This document shows, piece after piece, positions 8,701-16,792 of a stretch of DNA of 64,000 nucleotides. The position numbers and the translations under genes are program-made. The DNA is from DASUPK01 sp963843085 (GTDB lineage: Bacteria > Actinomycetota > Thermoleophilia > Solirubrobacterales > 70-9), in the NCBI GenBank assembly GCA_963843085.1, contig CAWJJG010000007.1, positions 1-64,000 on the forward strand, read 5' to 3'. Position 1 is the stretch's first letter. Each line of letters starts with the position of its first letter. The notes under the pieces are model-generated. The model did no database searches, was not told the DNA's origin, and worked only from the letters and a program-made list of their open reading frames with translations.

Positions 8701-9147
8701 GCGAACATTGTGCGTGACATTGGTCAGTTCAGGGTCAAAGAGTCCGTCAAGCGGCTCGGCGGCGATCGGCTCCAACGAGAGTCGGGTCAGACACTCGGAG
8801 ATATAGATGTGCTCGCAGCGGATCCGTCGGAGAAGACGCTCTGGGCCATTGAGTGCAAGGACTTGTTTGGTGCTCTCACTCCGGCCGAGGTCGCACGCGA
8901 GATGACCGAGCATTTCCGCGACGAGGCGACCACCTCCGTCAGCAAACACGCCGAGCGAGTCGAATGGCTGAGTCGCCGAGTGGGGCCAGCACTCGAGCTT
9001 CTCGAAGTAGATCCGGTGACGGCAGAGGATTGGCAGGTGAAGGGGCTGCTTATTACCGGGAGATCCGTTATGGCCCCGTACATCGACGATGTGCCGTTTG
9101 ATGTCGTCGCGATTGATCGCGCGGAGCGCTACTTCTCGGGCGAATAG
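5731..9147 (+). CDS. Large uncharacterised protein with C-terminal PD-(D/E)XK nuclease domain
   Basis: This intact protein of about 1138 residues is the main functional gene of the island. Most of it matches no family I recognise: no helicase, ATPase or methyltransferase motifs are visible. The C-terminal 160 residues look like a restriction-endonuclease-type PD-(D/E)XK nuclease: KEFESRV (Glu at about 985), GDIDVLAAD (Asp near 1023-1025) and WAIECKDL (E-C-K at 1041-1043). A segment at about 765-790 (TDMDLLIRDD, LVELDRYEV) has alternating acidic residues that might bind metal. The ATG at 5731 is preferred, with GAGGGG just upstream; the frame is open to 5398. A strong hairpin follows 9 bases after the stop. 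Codon third positions look less GC-biased than in genes after 9.3 kb. Confidence 0.7.
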   Translation: MAAAAGMMEDPPEDLFTEEVVSYGGSYLAGGGPGRMPATYSASSHRPFFCLAVPRDFVSEIRATTIGALRLGDRALRRVGLRRNELPGPRIGRVELPSADQLARRQRSICFTPEELTSVLRPVDVAVLEPLTLDAGSRTFSDDELTAGVADPWPFVKWGDWLVVARPFDLLIALRQYISWRTVQDHGAQAAADLFGRVVDSDVDDSLRRMSLTVEDVRPRTTDEPFTEIQARCDTDKVVVAIVLSDDFNRLDKTFPYTSWDTSPYLDSVFSRFEAIAEEKSKDGDQVLGMLVAQPAGRNGLFGLPEAEAPNLRYCMFSGADLDVVAIHETGEPLALWKYAEALDHLRDASRIQTFSQLDTYATYRGEERSLAAFREATLVTIAPGSGGPQRWEARAGRDRHGVPYIDHTVVEVERPFPDENEPGRLYHPTTVRENRLLILVANAPLAVWVAGPEGQVKESWDAVETVAYWVAELAEPLVDTLEELSTKTPAIQLEVSFRPERYWFEGAPDPGDDDIGEAKVAESGNVHLVIGPSVRRGIDAVDNENERLLVGLAIDAVAALCTDLSVETSLDAESLVNAVAPLGNKKHLVGYRIDDDPMLEPAQGRRRLVQEADVTAAREDLAVDLGAAFQFEPGPIPKEQRDPVLKKSVRSLFERIEAVFADARSDGILQDLIAANERLIVDSQRRLAILPARVATYPAAEANLRDEIADSNQAGVSCRFLVEYVAAQPPDGDAAWSLARYDRAMGLAAELLDWANMSDSVYGGLTDMDLLIRDDGQLRLVELDRYEVGRGQYFDSYVEEQRERSSRRWNRRANEEDGGGDEAIVTRLDPLMVDEAGATLTQLGQVLIAANLVARDRDMEAVVLPEDESVNAIAEYLEPEDRHAVGAAIDYLSMGPRDEFLDPPSGVPSDTFPWLFARRWSYNRRPFIRRGSSNGNQLLWGRRHVLQSMRILIGQLASGRFQGLVDSRPLRQELGRLAKEQGKEFESRVANIVRDIGQFRVKESVKRLGGDRLQRESGQTLGDIDVLAADPSEKTLWAIECKDLFGALTPAEVAREMTEHFRDEATTSVSKHAERVEWLSRRVGPALELLEVDPVTAEDWQVKGLLITGRSVMAPYIDDVPFDVVAIDRAERYFSGE

Positions 9148-9155
9148 GGCTCCTT

Positions 9156-9181
9156 CCGTTTGGGCACCAGTGCCCAAACGG
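9156..9181 (+). terminator. Hairpin terminator after the large nuclease gene
   Basis: CCGTTTGGGCA at 9156-9166 is perfectly complementary to TGCCCAAACGG at 9171-9181, with a CCAG loop. The 11-bp stem lies 9 bases after the TAG of the upstream gene. Only a weak T-rich tail (GCTTGTAAT) follows, as is common for GC-rich organisms. It would end the island's plus-strand transcription before the attachment site. Confidence 0.75.
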
Positions 9182-9297
9182 CTTGTAATCGCCCGCAAAT
9201 TGCGGCTACTTGGAGCGGGCTCAGAGCGGCGGCGGCAGGTGGGTCATTCGGCATGGGAATGCGGGAAACGGCCGCTTGACCCCTCCTCCTGACCGCT

Positions 9298-9340
<43 letters not shown>

Positions 9341-9344
9341 TTCT

Positions 9345-10505
9345 CTACTGGTGCGGTAACGAAGAGCCCGCCAGGAAGAAGAACCACACCTCGAAGACCA
9401 GGACGCCGAGGATCACGCAGCCCGCGACCACCCGCTCGGGCGCGCTCATGCCGAACCTCGATCTGATGTCCTGAACCCGGTCGCCGCGCTTGGCGCGCTG
9501 CCAGGGGGAGGTCTCTCCGGCGAACCTCGGGCGGCCGGTCACCCTGTCGTATGTCGAGCTCAGCCAGGTGAGCGCAAGACCGAGGAGGAACTCGAGGACT
9601 GTGAGGACGACGAGCACCGTGATCACGCCGCGGAGGCTCAGGACCCTGCCGTTCTGCGATTGTGCGCCCAGCCAGATCGCGAGCAGCGGGGCTCCCGTGA
9701 AGGTGTTGATGCCGACGAGCGCGGTTCCCGCCACCAGGAGCATCCGCTTCAACTCCAGGTGCGCAGGCGGCTCCCAGTCCAGCTTCGGCGCCGGGATGCT
9801 CGCGGTCGCCAGGTCACGCGGATCGAACTCGGGCTCGAGCGCGATCCCCTCGAACTCGAGGTCCAGGGCACTTTCCCCACCCGGCACCCCGTCCGCCATC
9901 GCTTCGATCTGCTCGGGGGTGACGCCACCGGTGTGAACGGTGACCGCGTTGGGCGTTCCCTCCTGGTGCGCCCTCAGCACCTCGATGCAGCCGACGAGCA
10001 CGAAAGCCTTCTTGGTGGACTTGATCTTCTTTGCCGCGAGGTCCAGGCCGAAGACCGCCTCGGAGCGGCGATAGAGCCCGACGTCGGGTGAGACGACCCA
10101 CATCGGCCATGAGGGGCCCAAGTGGGTGCCCAACCCGGCGAAGCCGAGGATGTGGCCGTCGCGGTCCCGGACCGGGAAAGTGATCCGCGAGCGGAAGTAG
10201 GCGTGTACCCGGCCCCGGCCGGAGAGTCGCGCCAGCCCCGACGCCACGATCTCCTCCGTCGAGTAGCCCAGCTCGCGCAGGTGCGACAGCAGCTCGTCCG
10301 GGCCGACCGGCGCGTAGCCGACGCCGAAGCGGCGGATCACCTTCTCATCGAGGTCGTGCTCGGCGAGGATCGCGCGGGCGGCGTGTGCGGCTTCGGACTC
10401 CCAGAGATACGACTCGAAGAAGTCGCCGGCGTCTGCGAGTAGCTCGACGAGCCGGTCATCCGTGACTGGTTTCACCTGCGTCTGTTGCATCCCGCCGTCA
10501 CCCAT
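9345..10505 (-). CDS. Membrane-anchored DnaG-like protein with degenerate Toprim motif
   Basis: Residues about 35-200 resemble the DnaG primase catalytic core: FGVGYAP, a YFRSRITFPVRDRDG block and GFAGLG. The zinc-ribbon and helicase-binding domains of true DnaG are absent. Where DnaG has the Toprim motif VVEGYMD, this protein has VLVGCIE, so the catalytic Glu is missing and primase activity is doubtful. The C-terminal half has about three hydrophobic segments (around residues 230-258, 268-295 and 355-376), placing it in the membrane. Start is at 10505 or, five codons later, at 10490. It is convergent with the island boundary and divergent from the next gene. Function is unknown; it may be a primase-derived membrane protein or nucleotide sensor. 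Confidence 0.6.
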   Translation of the reverse strand: MGDGGMQQTQVKPVTDDRLVELLADAGDFFESYLWESEAAHAARAILAEHDLDEKVIRRFGVGYAPVGPDELLSHLRELGYSTEEIVASGLARLSGRGRVHAYFRSRITFPVRDRDGHILGFAGLGTHLGPSWPMWVVSPDVGLYRRSEAVFGLDLAAKKIKSTKKAFVLVGCIEVLRAHQEGTPNAVTVHTGGVTPEQIEAMADGVPGGESALDLEFEGIALEPEFDPRDLATASIPAPKLDWEPPAHLELKRMLLVAGTALVGINTFTGAPLLAIWLGAQSQNGRVLSLRGVITVLVVLTVLEFLLGLALTWLSSTYDRVTGRPRFAGETSPWQRAKRGDRVQDIRSRFGMSAPERVVAGCVILGVLVFEVWFFFLAGSSLPHQ

Positions 10506-10578
10506 CCTCGCATGCGCGGTTGATCGGCGGTTAAGCAGCCGAGGTTTACCGAACCCGCCGCTCAGCGATGCTTAGGGA

Positions 10579-11649
10579 ATGGTCGACGAAGCCCAGGTCA
10601 CCTATCTGACGCCGGAGCGGGACGAGCTCCCCGCGGAGTTCCAGTCGCGCAACCTCGAGAAGAGGGCGCTGCAGGCGCTCGTCGCCCTTGGGCTGCTGGT
10701 CGCGGTGTTCCTGCTCGCACCGGGCCTGGGCGAGGTCCGCGACCTGCTCGTCAAGGCGAAGCCCGGCTGGCTGGTCCTGGCCCTGGCGCTCGAGGGGCTC
10801 TCCTTCGTCTCCTACCTGGTCATGTTCGGACCGATCTTCTGCACCGGCCTCACCTGGAATCGCTGCTGGCAGATCGGCGGCTCGGAGCTCGCGATGGGGT
10901 CGATCGTTCCCGCCAGCGGCGCCGGCGGGCTGGCTCTTGGCGCCTGGGTGCTGCACCGAGGCGGCATGGGGGGAGAGCGGATCGCGCGACGCTCGGTCGC
11001 CTTCTTCATGATCAAGAGCGGCGTCAACTTCGTGGCCGTCGCCCTGCTGGGATTCGCGCTCGCGGTCGGCTTGTTCGGCCCCGACCTGTCCCTCTGGTTG
11101 ACGGCCCTGCCGGCTGCCCTCGCGACCCTCACCATCGGAGCCGTCGCCCTGCTGCCGCGCTTCGGTCCCGGAGAGCGGCCCGAGCCGGACGCCTCGCGGA
11201 TGCAGCGCTGGATCAGTGCGACGCGACGAGCGGTGATCGACGGCACCGGCGAGGCGGGCAAGATCCTCCATCGGCGACACCCGGCCGTGGTCGCCGGGGC
11301 GATCGGCTACTGGGTGTTCGACAACCTCGTCCTCTGGGCGACCTTCCACGCCTTCGGCGCCTCGCCGCCGCTCACGGTGATCCTGATGGGCTACCTGATC
11401 GGCCAGCTCGGCGGGGCTCTGCCGCTCCCGGGCGGGATCGGCGGGATCGACCTCGGGCTGATCGGGACCCTGATCGTCTACGGAGCTCCTGCGGCGGCGG
11501 CCGCGGCGGCCGTGCTCGCGTACCGGATCATCCTGTTCTGGCTGCCGCTCGTGGTGGGTGGCATCGCCTTCGCGACTCTCCGCCGAGACATGCCGAGCGG
11601 CCAGGAGTTCGAGGCGTGCGCGCCCGCGATCGCCGGGCAGTCGGCCTAG
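10579..11649 (+). CDS. LPG synthase TM-type (UPF0104) flippase-like membrane protein
   Basis: This 356-residue protein has about eight membrane segments and the pattern of the lysylphosphatidylglycerol synthase transmembrane family (also AglD/UPF0104), including GSIVPASGAGGLALG near residue 110 and the late LPLPGGIGGIDLGL motif. Family members flip or transfer lipid-linked groups. The soluble aminoacyl-transferase domain of MprF is absent, so lysine transfer is not implied. An Arg-rich tail follows the last helix. The next gene starts about 70 bases downstream in the same direction and is also a membrane protein, so they may be co-transcribed and act on cell-surface lipids or glycans. Confidence 0.7.
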   Translation: MVDEAQVTYLTPERDELPAEFQSRNLEKRALQALVALGLLVAVFLLAPGLGEVRDLLVKAKPGWLVLALALEGLSFVSYLVMFGPIFCTGLTWNRCWQIGGSELAMGSIVPASGAGGLALGAWVLHRGGMGGERIARRSVAFFMIKSGVNFVAVALLGFALAVGLFGPDLSLWLTALPAALATLTIGAVALLPRFGPGERPEPDASRMQRWISATRRAVIDGTGEAGKILHRRHPAVVAGAIGYWVFDNLVLWATFHAFGASPPLTVILMGYLIGQLGGALPLPGGIGGIDLGLIGTLIVYGAPAAAAAAAVLAYRIILFWLPLVVGGIAFATLRRDMPSGQEFEACAPAIAGQSA

Positions 11650-11719
11650 GCTCTGAGACCAGGGAGAAGTTCGGTCGAAGAAGTAGCCGCCGCGCCGCGA
11701 TAGGCGAGACTGCCCGCTC

Positions 11720-13387
11720 ATGCGGGGATCCCTCGCCACACTGATGGCCATCGTCCTGGTCGCGGCCGCGCCGGCAGCCGCCTGCGCATGCGGTCGAGGC
11801 TCATTCGATCCGGCCAACCAGCCGCCGTTCGGCGGCCGGACGCTGACGCTTTCCGACCCGCTCGGGCAGGGCGAGCGGGCCAGCGGCTTCGACCTGACGC
11901 CCGGGCAGGCGACGGCGATCGCGACCGGCGCCCTGGCGCCCGAGGGGTCCGTGCGCCGCTTCGAGGTTCGGACACGCACCGGTCCAGACCTGCCGCGACA
12001 GTGGCAGGTCGACTACTTCGACGCGAGCGGCGCCGACGTCGGGCAGGTCGTGATCGACGACGCGGGCCGGTGCGTGGTCGAGACCTGGACCGGGACCCAG
12101 GTCGACACCAAGCTGGCGCGCGGCTATCCGGGCGCCGTCTCCGGCGACGTCAACCGCCTCTGGATCTGGCTGCCCCTCTGCGTGCTCTTCCTGGCGCCCT
12201 TCATCGACCCGCGCCGCCCGCTGCGGCTCATCCACCTCGACCTGCTGGCGCTGCTCGGCTTCAGCGTCTCGCTCGCCTTCTTCAACCACGCGAAGATCGA
12301 GGCGTCGGTGGCGCTCGTCTATCCCGTGCTCGCCTACCTCTTCGTGCGCATGGTGATGGCGGGATTCAGGCCGGTGGAGACCCGCGACCGCCTGCTCCCG
12401 TTTGCGCCCCGGGGACTCCTGGTCGCAGGGATCGTGGCGCTGGTCGGGTTCCACACCGTCTATGTGGCGACCGAGGGCAAGGTGATCGACGTCGGCCTCG
12501 CCGGCGTGATCGGCGCCGATCGGCTGGTCAAGGGCGACGAGGTCTACGGGCCCGGCGCGAGCTCCGGAATGCCGATTCGCGGCGACGTCTACGGGCCGGT
12601 CAACTATCTCGCCTACGTCCCCTTCGAGCAGGCGCTCCCGTGGAGCGGGCGGTGGGACGAGGTCTCGGCCGCCCGGGCCGCGGCTCTGGGCTTCGAGCTG
12701 CTCACCGCACTCGCTCTGTTCACTCTGGGCCGCCGGGTCCGAGCGGGGCCGGAGGGAACGACACTGGGCATCTCCCTGGCCTACGCCTGGCTCGCCTTCC
12801 CGTTCACGATGTACGCGCTCGGCTCCAGTTTCAACGACTCGCTGGTGGCGCTGCTGGTCGTCTGCAGCCTGCTCGTGCTCTCGTCGCCTCCCGCGCGCGG
12901 TGCGGTCTCTGCGCTCGCCGGCCTGACCAAGTTCGGACCACTGATCCTGGCGCCGCTGCTCGCCGCCGGCCGCGGAGAGCGCCGCCCGCGGCCGCTCACC
13001 CTCTTCGCGGTCGCCTTTCTCGCGACCGCGGCGATCGTGACCATCCCGCTGCTTCCCGACGGCGGCTTTCGGGAGCTCTATGACCGCACGCTGGGCTACC
13101 AGGCCTCGCGCGGCTCCCCCTTCAGCGTTTGGGGGCAGGCGCCGTCGCTCCACTTCCTCCAGATCGCGAGCAAGGTGTTCGCCCTCGGCCTCGCGGCCCT
13201 GTTCTTCTTCGTCCCCTCGCGGCGCTCCACGCTGCAGGTCGCGGCGCTGGGCGCGACTCTGCTGATCGCGGTCCAGGTCACCGCGAACCACTGGTTCTAC
13301 CCGTACGTGGTCTGGTTCGCTCCCCTGGTCCTGCTGGCCACCTTCGCGCAGCGCCGCGGGCCCGAACCGGCGATTCAGCGTCCCTAG
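11720..13387 (+). CDS. Polytopic membrane protein, GT87/DUF2029-like, with signal peptide
   Basis: The 555-residue protein begins with a signal peptide (LATLMAIVLVAAAPAAAC). A soluble external domain of about 120 residues follows, with a PepSY-like segment (ARG followed by WQVDYFDASG). After that come about ten membrane segments. An acidic DEVYGPG loop and repeated aromatic/Pro clusters (YGPVNYLAYVPFEQ) resemble polyprenyl-phosphate-sugar-dependent GT-C transferases. The family link is by topology and loop pattern, so glycosyltransferase activity is inferred. It lies 70 bases after the flippase-like gene. It is followed by the S51 peptidase pair in the same direction. Confidence 0.55.
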   Translation: MRGSLATLMAIVLVAAAPAAACACGRGSFDPANQPPFGGRTLTLSDPLGQGERASGFDLTPGQATAIATGALAPEGSVRRFEVRTRTGPDLPRQWQVDYFDASGADVGQVVIDDAGRCVVETWTGTQVDTKLARGYPGAVSGDVNRLWIWLPLCVLFLAPFIDPRRPLRLIHLDLLALLGFSVSLAFFNHAKIEASVALVYPVLAYLFVRMVMAGFRPVETRDRLLPFAPRGLLVAGIVALVGFHTVYVATEGKVIDVGLAGVIGADRLVKGDEVYGPGASSGMPIRGDVYGPVNYLAYVPFEQALPWSGRWDEVSAARAAALGFELLTALALFTLGRRVRAGPEGTTLGISLAYAWLAFPFTMYALGSSFNDSLVALLVVCSLLVLSSPPARGAVSALAGLTKFGPLILAPLLAAGRGERRPRPLTLFAVAFLATAAIVTIPLLPDGGFRELYDRTLGYQASRGSPFSVWGQAPSLHFLQIASKVFALGLAALFFFVPSRRSTLQVAALGATLLIAVQVTANHWFYPYVVWFAPLVLLATFAQRRGPEPAIQRP

Positions 13388-13478
13388 GCACGGGATTCGA
13401 CAGCCGGTCGAGCAGCCACCGGCGATCTTTCGACATCGGGCCAAGGATCGTCTTGCGCATCGAGCGGACAATTTCCGC

Positions 13479-14225
13479 ATGACGGGATCGATGAGACAGA
13501 TCGTCGCGTTCGGCGGCGGCGGCTTCTCGCAGGAGTCCGAGAACCCGCTGCTGGACGACTACGTCCTCGGCCTCACCGGGACAGCCGACCCCCGCGTCTG
13601 CTTCTTCCCCACGGCCAGCGGAGACGCCGACCACTACCTCGTCCGCTTCTACAACGCCTTCCGCGATCGGGCGCGGGCATCCCACGTCAGCCTCTTCCGG
13701 CGCGAGCGCGGCGTCTCGGACATCCGCTCCCACCTCTTGGCGCAGGACGTGATCTACGTCGGCGGCGGCAGCCTGATCAGCCTGCTCGGAGTGTGGCGAG
13801 CGCATGGCATCGACTCGATGCTGCGCGAGGCCTACGAGGCGGGGGTGGTCCTCTGCGGGCTCTCCGCCGGCTCGCTCTGCTGGTTCGCCGAAGCGGTCAG
13901 CGGCTACCAGGGCGAGATCAACCGCGTGCCCGGGCTCGGCTTCCTGCCGCACTCGAACGCGGTCCACTACTGCGACGGCGAGCGGCGCGGGGCGTTCCAT
14001 CGCCACCTGCTCGACGGGATGCCCGCCGGCTTCGCGGCCGAGGACGGCGCCGCGCTGCGGTTCGTGGGGGATGAGCTGGTCGAGGTCGTGGCCTCCCGGT
14101 CGGAGGCGCGCGCGTACAAGCTGGAGCGACGAGGGAGCCAGATCCTCGAGACGAGGCTGGCAACCCGGTATCTGGGCGCGGACGCCCCGGACAACGTCGT
14201 CCCGCTGGTGCGCCAGGCAGCCTAG
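13479..14225 (+). CDS. Peptidase E-like protein (S51 family), first of a tandem pair
   Basis: This 248-residue cytoplasmic serine peptidase of the S51 (aspartyl dipeptidase/cyanophycinase-like) family has the GLSAGS nucleophile elbow with Ser at about residue 129. It also has the FFPTASGD and YVGGGSL motifs that shape the active site. The usual substrate is an Asp-X dipeptide; that is family knowledge. The ATG at 13479 or a second ATG four codons later could be the start. The neighbouring gene encodes a paralogue with its Ser at the same residue number. The two are separated by 10 bases and probably form an operon. Confidence 0.85.
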   Translation: MTGSMRQIVAFGGGGFSQESENPLLDDYVLGLTGTADPRVCFFPTASGDADHYLVRFYNAFRDRARASHVSLFRRERGVSDIRSHLLAQDVIYVGGGSLISLLGVWRAHGIDSMLREAYEAGVVLCGLSAGSLCWFAEAVSGYQGEINRVPGLGFLPHSNAVHYCDGERRGAFHRHLLDGMPAGFAAEDGAALRFVGDELVEVVASRSEARAYKLERRGSQILETRLATRYLGADAPDNVVPLVRQAA

Positions 14226-14235
14226 GCTGACCTTT

Positions 14236-15078
14236 GTGAGCTCTCGGCGCCGCATCCTCGCCCTCGGCGGGCACGACTTCGACCGCCGAGCGGGGAACGA
14301 CGCGATCTGCGACCTGATCGTCGAGCTGGCCGACTCCCCGCGCCCGAAGATCTGCCTGCTTCCCACGGCGAGCGGCGACCCCGAGGACCAGATCTCCCGC
14401 TTCCGGCGGTCGTTCGCCGAGCGCGACTGCGTGCCGCAGGCGATCTCGCTCTTCCGCCTCGGCGACAACCCGGTCGACCTGCGCGAAGAGCTCCTCAACC
14501 AGGACGTGATCTACGCGGGTGGCGGCAGCATGGTGAACCTGATCGCGATCTGGCGGGCGCACGGCCTCGACGAGATCCTGCGCGAGTGCTGGTCCGAGGG
14601 AATCCTGATCGTCGGCCAGAGCGCCGGAGCCATGTGCTGGTTCGCGGGCGGCATCACGAGCTCGCAGGGCGATCCGGACGTGGCGAACGGGTTCGGCGTC
14701 CTGCCCGGCAGCCTCTGCGTCCACTACCTGAGCGAGCCGGTGCGCCGCCGCCGCTTCCTCCGCGCGATCGCGAGCGGCGAGCTCGAGGCGGGGCTCGGTC
14801 TCGAGGACCAGACGGGGGCGCTCTTCGAGGACACCGAACTCACCGAGACGATCAGCGCGCGGGAGGGCGCCGCCGCCTGGGAGGTGGCGCCGGAGGGCGC
14901 CGGAGCGCGCGAGGTGGAGCTCTCCTCACGGCAGCTGGAGGACAGCCGGCCGCCGATCAACGGCACTGGTTCGGACATCCTCGAGCTGCGTCAGACGCTG
15001 GCGAGCCGCGTCCCATCAGGCGGGCGCCCTACCCGCAGGGCTCGGGCGATCCGACGGGACCGGCGCCGGGCGCCCTAG
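14236..15078 (+). CDS. Peptidase E-like protein (S51 family), second of a tandem pair
   Basis: A 280-residue paralogue of the preceding gene, with GQSAGA nucleophile elbow (Ser about 129), LLPTASGDPED and YAGGGSM. The GTG at 14236 is chosen because the protein then begins with the family's N-terminal LALGGHDF strand; the longer open frame back to 13804 only shadows the first gene. The C-terminal 45 residues are Arg/Pro-rich and absent from the first copy. The stop codon TAG lies in a CTAG shared with the convergent ferritin gene. Two diverged copies side by side suggest different substrates. Confidence 0.85.
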   Translation: MSSRRRILALGGHDFDRRAGNDAICDLIVELADSPRPKICLLPTASGDPEDQISRFRRSFAERDCVPQAISLFRLGDNPVDLREELLNQDVIYAGGGSMVNLIAIWRAHGLDEILRECWSEGILIVGQSAGAMCWFAGGITSSQGDPDVANGFGVLPGSLCVHYLSEPVRRRRFLRAIASGELEAGLGLEDQTGALFEDTELTETISAREGAAAWEVAPEGAGAREVELSSRQLEDSRPPINGTGSDILELRQTLASRVPSGGRPTRRARAIRRDRRRAP

Positions 15079-15608
15079 AGCGCGCCGCCGGCAGCGGGCG
15101 GCATCGAGGGATCGCCGCCCTCGTCGCCGATCTGCTCGCGCGCCAGGAAGTCCTCGATCAGCAGCGGGCTTTCCTTCGCCTGCTCGCAGACGTTGAGGAG
15201 GTCGTTCATCGAGGAGACCTCCTCGACCTGCTCCTTGACGAACCAGGTGAGGAACTGCTCGGCGCGGAAGTCCCCCGCCTCGCGGGCGAGCTTGAAGAGG
15301 TCGTTGATCTCGTCCGAGACCCGCTTCTCCTGCTCCAGCGCCATCTTCACCGGCCCGACGACGTCGTCGTAGCGAGTCTGCTGGGAGGTGATGTCGGGGA
15401 TCTTCACCTCTTCATCGGTGTCAAGCAGGTACTGGACCATGATCATCGCGTGGTTCCGCTCCTCGACCGCCTGGCGGTAGAAGAAGGCGGCGAGACGGGG
15501 CAGCGTCTCCGAGTCGTAGTAGACGGCCGCGCCGATGTACTGCTGCTGGGCGGCGAACTCGTTTGAGATCTGCTCGTTGAGGGCGTCGGCGAAACTCTGG
15601 TCGGCCAT
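15075..15608 (-). CDS. Bacterial non-heme ferritin
   Basis: This 177-residue iron-storage protein has the ferritin four-helix pattern. It contains NEFAAQQQYIGAAVYYDSE, then VEERNHAMIMVQYLLD, whose E and H belong to the ferroxidase centre, and later EQFLTWFVKEQVEE. The ATG at 15608 is chosen because the N-terminus then begins with the family's first helix; a longer frame upstream is not ferritin-like. A Gly/Pro-rich tail follows the last helix. It would oxidise Fe(II) and store Fe(III) in a 24-subunit shell. It converges on the peptidase gene with a 4-base overlap. The next gene on the same strand starts 82 bases upstream of the 15608 start, beyond its own stop at 15623. Confidence 0.9.
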   Translation of the reverse strand: MADQSFADALNEQISNEFAAQQQYIGAAVYYDSETLPRLAAFFYRQAVEERNHAMIMVQYLLDTDEEVKIPDITSQQTRYDDVVGPVKMALEQEKRVSDEINDLFKLAREAGDFRAEQFLTWFVKEQVEEVSSMNDLLNVCEQAKESPLLIEDFLAREQIGDEGGDPSMPPAAGGAL

Positions 15609-15622
15609 GCTCGGCAGCCTAG

Positions 15623-16690
15623 CTACTCGCCCCAGCGGAAGCCGGTCTGGGTGGGCATCGGCTCGAGCGGGCTCGAGGGCAGACCCGGCTCGGTGCCGGC
15701 GGTGTTGTAGCCGGAGGGCGCAACGTCGTTGGGCGTATCGGGATGGAAGATCGAGGCGAGGTACTGGATGTGCCCGCGGCCGGGGCCGAGCTCCCACTGC
15801 CCGCCGCCGTAGGCGCCAATGCCGTTCTCCTCGCAGAAGTCGTAGCCGGCGAAGAGCTCGTGAAGGGGCCCGAACCGCGACGGCTTGATGTTGACCATCT
15901 TCGGCATCCAGGGCTGGCTCTTGATGTCGGCGACCGAGTGGATGGGGGCGTCCCAGGTGACGCGATCGGCGACCGGGTCGAGAATCAGCTTCGTCTCGTC
16001 GTTCACGTCGGGGTCCTCGAGCCAGGCATCGGGGAAGGTCTCGATCAGCTTGCTGTAGAGCTCGGGGTCGGTGTCGACGTCGACGGGCGTGCCCTTGTAC
16101 TGGCCCTTCAGGTCAAGCGAGTCGACCGCGCCGGTCTCGGCCAGCTGGGCGATCAGCTCATCGGTCCAGTCGTTGGTCGGGTCGAGCTTGAAGCGAAGCG
16201 TCGGGTAGACCTCGAGCCGCTTGTGGACCGGCTCGATCGTCGAGACCTGATCGGAGCCGGGCGGAGTTAGCCGCATCGAGACGACGAACGTGACGGGCTT
16301 CGGCTCGCGCCCCACGACCTCGTGCAGCGACTTGCCGGCCTGGCGCAGCGCGAGGTCGAGCGCGGCGCTCTCGAACGCCCAGCGGCGGTAGTTGACGGAC
16401 ACCTCGCGCTCGGGCGGGCTGGGGAAGAGCTCGAGGCCGTCGAGCAGCTCCGAGAAGGAAGCGATCGTGTGCTCGCCTGCCAGGTCGAGGACCGGGCCGG
16501 CGTCCTGGAAGGCGACGTGATCGAGAGCGTCGTAGACGACGTCCTCGCCGAGCCCCTCGTGGCCGCCGCCCTTCAGGTGGATGATCGTCGTCAGCCGCTC
16601 GAAGGCGTCGGGGACCTCGAAGTCGAGCCCGCTGAGCTCGTACCCCTCGATCTCGAGCGGCAGGTCCTTGATCGCGTCGTAGCTGCTCAC
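15623..16690 (-). CDS. Enolase-superfamily (mandelate racemase/muconate lactonizing type) enzyme
   Basis: The 355-residue protein has an N-terminal capping region and a barrel domain with enolase-superfamily-like residues: a LRFKLDP strand (Lys), DSLDLKGQY, an AWLEDPDV metal-ligand-like Glu/Asp pair and a later NIKPSRFG Lys. These enzymes abstract a proton alpha to a carboxylate; the substrate cannot be read from sequence. The start is GTG at 16690. It follows the neighbouring CocE-type gene divergently across about 100 bases and precedes ferritin by 14 bases. It could be transcribed with ferritin, though no functional link is apparent. Confidence 0.7.
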   Translation of the reverse strand: MSSYDAIKDLPLEIEGYELSGLDFEVPDAFERLTTIIHLKGGGHEGLGEDVVYDALDHVAFQDAGPVLDLAGEHTIASFSELLDGLELFPSPPEREVSVNYRRWAFESAALDLALRQAGKSLHEVVGREPKPVTFVVSMRLTPPGSDQVSTIEPVHKRLEVYPTLRFKLDPTNDWTDELIAQLAETGAVDSLDLKGQYKGTPVDVDTDPELYSKLIETFPDAWLEDPDVNDETKLILDPVADRVTWDAPIHSVADIKSQPWMPKMVNIKPSRFGPLHELFAGYDFCEENGIGAYGGGQWELGPGRGHIQYLASIFHPDTPNDVAPSGYNTAGTEPGLPSSPLEPMPTQTGFRWGE

Positions 16691-16792
16691 CGGATGACCC
16701 TACCGACCGCCACAACTCGGTAAGCCTCGAACGTCTCGGGCAAATATGCTGCTGAGCGCAGAGAGGGACTCGGGGCCAAGGAGAGGCGTCTG

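Noticed and set aside
11801..13480. A 559-codon reverse-strand open frame
   Set aside because: Antisense shadow of the membrane protein gene at 11720-13387; dominated by Arg, Glu and Gly with no motif.
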